Shown: in pieces, positions 6,673-9,226 of the stretch
How positions within the stretch are numbered: position 1 is the stretch's first letter
How the letters are laid out: each line of letters starts with the position of its first letter
Origin: a bacterium
GTDB lineage: Bacteria > Bdellovibrionota > FAC87 > UBA2466
Assembly (NCBI GenBank): GCA_019750655.1
Contig: JAIEOG010000043.1
Coordinates: 1-9,226, forward strand
Length of the DNA stretch: 9,226 bases
Reading direction: 5' to 3'
Made by a program: the position numbers and the translations under genes
Notes under the pieces: generated by a model
The model's database searches: none
What the model saw: only the letters and a program-made list of their open reading frames with translations
What the model was told of the DNA's origin: nothing

Positions 6673-8948
6673 TCCCACTGATCCAGAGATCCCGGAGCGT
6701 AGTCCGGATCGTTGGGAATAATCCGGGGGAATTCTGGGTAGAAGAATGTCGCCGGATCGGTTTCCTTTTCTTCTGGCTCCGAATAAAACCCGCCGTTGAA
6801 GTATTCCAGCACCTGGATACCGCCGAAAGAATCCACCAGCGCCAAAGACTGCGACCAGTTGGATGTTCCTTCTGCGGCATACGGCATCGGCGTCACCGTC
6901 ATGGTGGCGATGTTCACAGAGCCATTGCGGCGAGAATCGGTGTGCGTGTGGCCGTAAACGACACGGCCGAAGGCGACACCCATCCCTTGCAGGGAAGCTC
7001 GTGAGCCGTTGGCGCCCTTGTCGCCGTGCTGGCCGAGTTCCACGGGGTTCTGCTCTGCCACGCGGAAATCCTGACCGCGTTCCAGGAAGATCATGCGTTT
7101 GGGGTATTCAATCCCCTTCATCAAGACTTCTTTGAACGGATCTTTACCGTCGTGCTTGTAAGTCGCTAGCTCAAGACCCAGACGCATGTTGTGGGGTTCG
7201 CGCATGAATTGCCCTGCTTCCAGCCAGTTGTGCAACCAAGCGTCGTGGTTCGAAGGCACGACAACGATGTTGAGTGAGGAGTCCAGGGCCAAGAGCGAAT
7301 TCACAAACGCGATGACCTGGTTCACTTCTTTCTGCAGATCCAACATCCCGTCCCGTGCTTTAGCCGCAAGCGTAAGCAAGCGGTTCTGCTCGTGGTGGTT
7401 GATAGAACGGCCGTCCATCAGATCGTGCAAGACGATCCGCTTGGGTTTGAATTTCAAGATCTGATCACGGAGCGCCTTCATCAGGCGCTCGTCCGTCATG
7501 CCCACGTGAATGTCGCCCAGAACAGCAGCTTCGATCGTGGTGCGTTTGGCACCTTCAGGCGTGTAGAGCATGCCGAGATCCACAAAGCCACCCGCCTTCG
7601 GCATGAATTCGATGTGCCGGGCATAGAAGTGGCCAGCGCTTTCGACATCTACCAGTGCGTGTGTCCCGCGGCGTTTTTCCAAAAGAAGAGCGCCGATCAC
7701 GTGGTCGCGTTTGGCGATCTTGGAAGTGCGCTGTTTGATATATTTGTCCGAGGGGCCACTGTACTCATTCTTCGTGATGGCTCCCGTGGTCATAAGCTTC
7801 TTCGGAGTTAGAGTGCTCTTACTCGGCAGGGTGCGCACGTGCATTTTCGGCGAGCCGACGATGACTGTTTGTCCTAGGCCGCCCAGCCGCTCAAGACCCA
7901 TAAGCGGGTTGATCTGCTTCGCAATGAGCTTGATGTTATCGAGCATCATCCACGGGCTGAGTTCTGCGGACTCAGTCAGAATATGGATGCGCGGGTTATT
8001 TAGTAGGACCGGGTCCAGTCCCTGCGTGACCATATTGGCCGCGTAGACGATCATATCCGCGTCCTTCAATTCCATGAGCTTCAGCGCGGACTGGTAGAAA
8101 GTCGGTTCTACGCCAATCCCGGCCACTGCGCAGGTAAGAAGAAAAGCCTTGTTTTCTCGTAGGGCCTTCTCAAAGCGTTCGCGGCGTTCCGGATTGAAAA
8201 TGTCGGTATTCATCACATACCGGAAATTGTTCGGCACGAGTTTCTGGGACAAAGCTTTCAGCGCATCATCATCACCGAAGAGGCCATCTTCTCCGAAGGC
8301 TTTGGCGAGATCGTCGACAGACATGTCCAGCGCGGCCGCCATTTCACTCGGCGTTGCGAAGCGGCCGAGATCTTTCGAAACACGGCTGAAGGCTTTTGCT
8401 AGCCTTGCGCGCATCCCTTTAAACGCTTTCTTGTTATAGCCCTCGGCGAACGAGCCAAGGTTGTCTGGTACAGCGTAGACCAAAGGCAATGCATCGACAC
8501 CGAGTCCAAGGCTGAGTGCGAGTTCTTCTTCAGTGGGCGCGCAGTAGTGTTCATTGAAATGCCGGGTGACCGCGCGGGCCATGGTGATTTGCAGCTTTTC
8601 GAAATACTCAGGGAATTTTTCCCGCGAGGCAGCGATGGCAGTTTCCATCGTTAAGCTATTGGCTTCGAAGAAGGCATTGATTTCTTCGTCAGTGACATGC
8701 AGCTTGGCCGCGAGATCGGAATTGAGGGGCACAGCTTTTTTCTTGCTGATGTAAGCCCCGATTTCCGCAAAGATTCTTTGTTTGGCTTCGTCGGAGGTGA
8801 GGCTAAACTCCGCATTCCCGAAGGCGATGACTTGTCTGGGGCAATCGGCACCGCTTTCATCTCCGCCGATTTCATCTGCGGCGCGGACAGAAAATGGCGC
8901 GCACACGCATGCCACGCTCAGAGCGAACGCGAAGAACCACTGCTTCAT
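6669..8948 (-). CDS. Exported calcineurin-like metallophosphoesterase, phage T5 A1-like, with HTH-like repeats
   Basis: A large exported protein. The signal peptide covers residues 1-23 (WFFAFALSVACVCAPFSVRA), with cleavage before ADE. Residues 55-219 hold three helix-turn-helix-like repeats about 60-64 residues apart. Residues 265-470 contain a segment with GQTVIVGSPKMHVRTLP and LMTTGAITKNEY, strings I associate from memory with phage proteins of the T5 A1 kind. Residues 475-700 carry the two-metal phosphoesterase signature: D479-x-H481 (GDIHVG), D509..D512 (HDLMDG, where most family members have GDxxD), N567-H568-D569 (PSNHDAW), H641 and G666-H-T-H669. A Glu/Tyr/Pro-rich tail follows. T5 A1 is linked to host DNA breakdown, so a nuclease acting on DNA outside the cytoplasm is a reasonable inference, but the substrate is unproven. 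The ATG has a good ribosome site. The gene follows the partial minus-strand gene by 41 nt and is probably in its operon. Confidence 0.86.
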   Translation of the reverse strand: MKQWFFAFALSVACVCAPFSVRAADEIGGDESGADCPRQVIAFGNAEFSLTSDEAKQRIFAEIGAYISKKKAVPLNSDLAAKLHVTDEEINAFFEANSLTMETAIAASREKFPEYFEKLQITMARAVTRHFNEHYCAPTEEELALSLGLGVDALPLVYAVPDNLGSFAEGYNKKAFKGMRARLAKAFSRVSKDLGRFATPSEMAAALDMSVDDLAKAFGEDGLFGDDDALKALSQKLVPNNFRYVMNTDIFNPERRERFEKALRENKAFLLTCAVAGIGVEPTFYQSALKLMELKDADMIVYAANMVTQGLDPVLLNNPRIHILTESAELSPWMMLDNIKLIAKQINPLMGLERLGGLGQTVIVGSPKMHVRTLPSKSTLTPKKLMTTGAITKNEYSGPSDKYIKQRTSKIAKRDHVIGALLLEKRRGTHALVDVESAGHFYARHIEFMPKAGGFVDLGMLYTPEGAKRTTIEAAVLGDIHVGMTDERLMKALRDQILKFKPKRIVLHDLMDGRSINHHEQNRLLTLAAKARDGMLDLQKEVNQVIAFVNSLLALDSSLNIVVVPSNHDAWLHNWLEAGQFMREPHNMRLGLELATYKHDGKDPFKEVLMKGIEYPKRMIFLERGQDFRVAEQNPVELGQHGDKGANGSRASLQGMGVAFGRVVYGHTHTDSRRNGSVNIATMTVTPMPYAAEGTSNWSQSLALVDSFGGIQVLEYFNGGFYSEPEEKETDPATFFYPEFPRIIPNDPDYAPGSLDQWD

Positions 8949-8956
8949 TGGTACTA

Positions 8957-8961
8957 CCCCC
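8957..8961 (-). promoter_or_regulatory. Ribosome binding site of the phosphoesterase gene
   Basis: On the minus strand GGGGG, within ACGGGGGTAG, lies 8 nt before the ATG at 8948. It supports this start and hence the signal peptide, which matters because export is the unusual part of the interpretation. No convincing promoter is seen in the 41-nt gap to the upstream gene. Confidence 0.55.
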
Positions 8962-8989
8962 GTAATTTACCGCCAGGACTGCTTAAGGA

Positions 8990-9226
8990 CTACTTGGCCA
9001 ACTCGGTGACACAAGACGTCTCTCCCGCTGCAGCAGCCGCCAAGAGCGCCGGGTGTTCACCCTTTAGCTCCTCGGCAGTCGCGTGGCGGAAAGTTCCGTC
9101 GGACTTAATGATCGCGTACTGAGGTCTGCGCGTGGCGCGGATCTCAGTAGCGTTCCCCATGTTAAAAACACCAAACTTCACGCGAACCGTCTTATTCTGC
9201 GCGAATTTCTGAAATAGGCTGACGAC
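8990..9226 (-). CDS. C-terminal part of an unrecognised gene (5' end outside the window)
   Basis: The reading frame is open from the window edge to a TAG at 8990-8992, giving 78 codons without a stop. A GTG at 9179-9181 could begin a 63-residue protein, but the 15 codons before it (VVSLFQKFAQNKTVR) are open and read naturally into it, and no ribosome site precedes the GTG, so a truncated longer gene is more likely. The visible part contains KFGVFNMGNATEI, then RRPQYAIIKSDGTFRHATAEE and an Ala-rich stretch ending TELAK. I recognise no domain. It lies 41 nt upstream of the phosphoesterase gene on the same strand and is probably co-transcribed with it. Neither function nor localisation can be stated. 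Confidence 0.6.
   Translation of the reverse strand, partial: VVSLFQKFAQNKTVRVKFGVFNMGNATEIRATRRPQYAIIKSDGTFRHATAEELKGEHPALLAAAAAGETSCVTELAK

Noticed and set aside
6704..6726. Inverted repeat CCGGAT/ATCCGG near the 3' end of the phosphoesterase gene
   Set aside because: It lies inside coding sequence upstream of the stop, with only 6-bp arms and an 11-nt loop; probably chance.
8975..8991. Direct repeat AGGACT at 8975-8980 and 8986-8991 in the minus-strand intergenic gap
   Set aside because: Only 6 bp, two copies, one overlapping a stop codon; no sign of a regulator site.
8697..9122. Plus-strand 141-codon frame opposite the start of the phosphoesterase gene
   Set aside because: It covers the antisense of the signal peptide and ribosome site of a well-supported gene and shows no motif of its own.

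Overview
The window reads as a compact stretch of a Gram-negative chromosome, moderately GC-rich by eye and almost entirely coding. Outer-membrane, periplasmic and lipoprotein export signals, a c-type cytochrome, a YceI protein and a monoheme outer-membrane barrel together suggest a deltaproteobacterial or Bdellovibrionota-like organism. This assignment is inference from gene style; no taxonomic marker is present. I see no rRNA, tRNA, CRISPR array, insertion sequence or integrase.

Layout, left to right. (1) 32-3517, plus strand: an M3-family zinc peptidase with an N-terminal export signal, then cardiolipin synthase 9 nt downstream in the same frame. (2) 3594-5655, plus strand: three tightly linked genes with ATGA start/stop overlaps. 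They encode a monoheme cytochrome c lipoprotein, a periplasmic YceI-family protein, and an exported protein with one N-terminal CxxCH heme motif followed by a probable outer-membrane beta-barrel. (3) 5734-6672, plus strand: an unrecognised exported protein. (4) 8948-6669, minus strand: a 759-residue exported protein. Its C-terminal half is a calcineurin-like metallophosphoesterase, which I recall as resembling phage T5 A1-type proteins, and its N-terminal part carries three helix-turn-helix-like repeats. It converges on the previous gene with a 4-nt overlap of stop codons. (5) 9226-8990, minus strand: the C-terminal end of a gene running off the window, probably co-transcribed with (4).

Two parts deserve most attention. 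The first is the cytochrome/YceI/heme-barrel operon. Its last product puts a heme motif and a barrel in one polypeptide, an architecture otherwise best known from the iron oxidase Cyc2, so the operon may move electrons across the outer membrane. The second is the exported A1-like phosphoesterase: a phage-type nuclease-like core joined to DNA-binding-like repeats and sent out of the cytoplasm. Nearly every product here appears to be exported or membrane-bound. That would suit an organism that digests material outside its cytoplasm, but this link is speculative.
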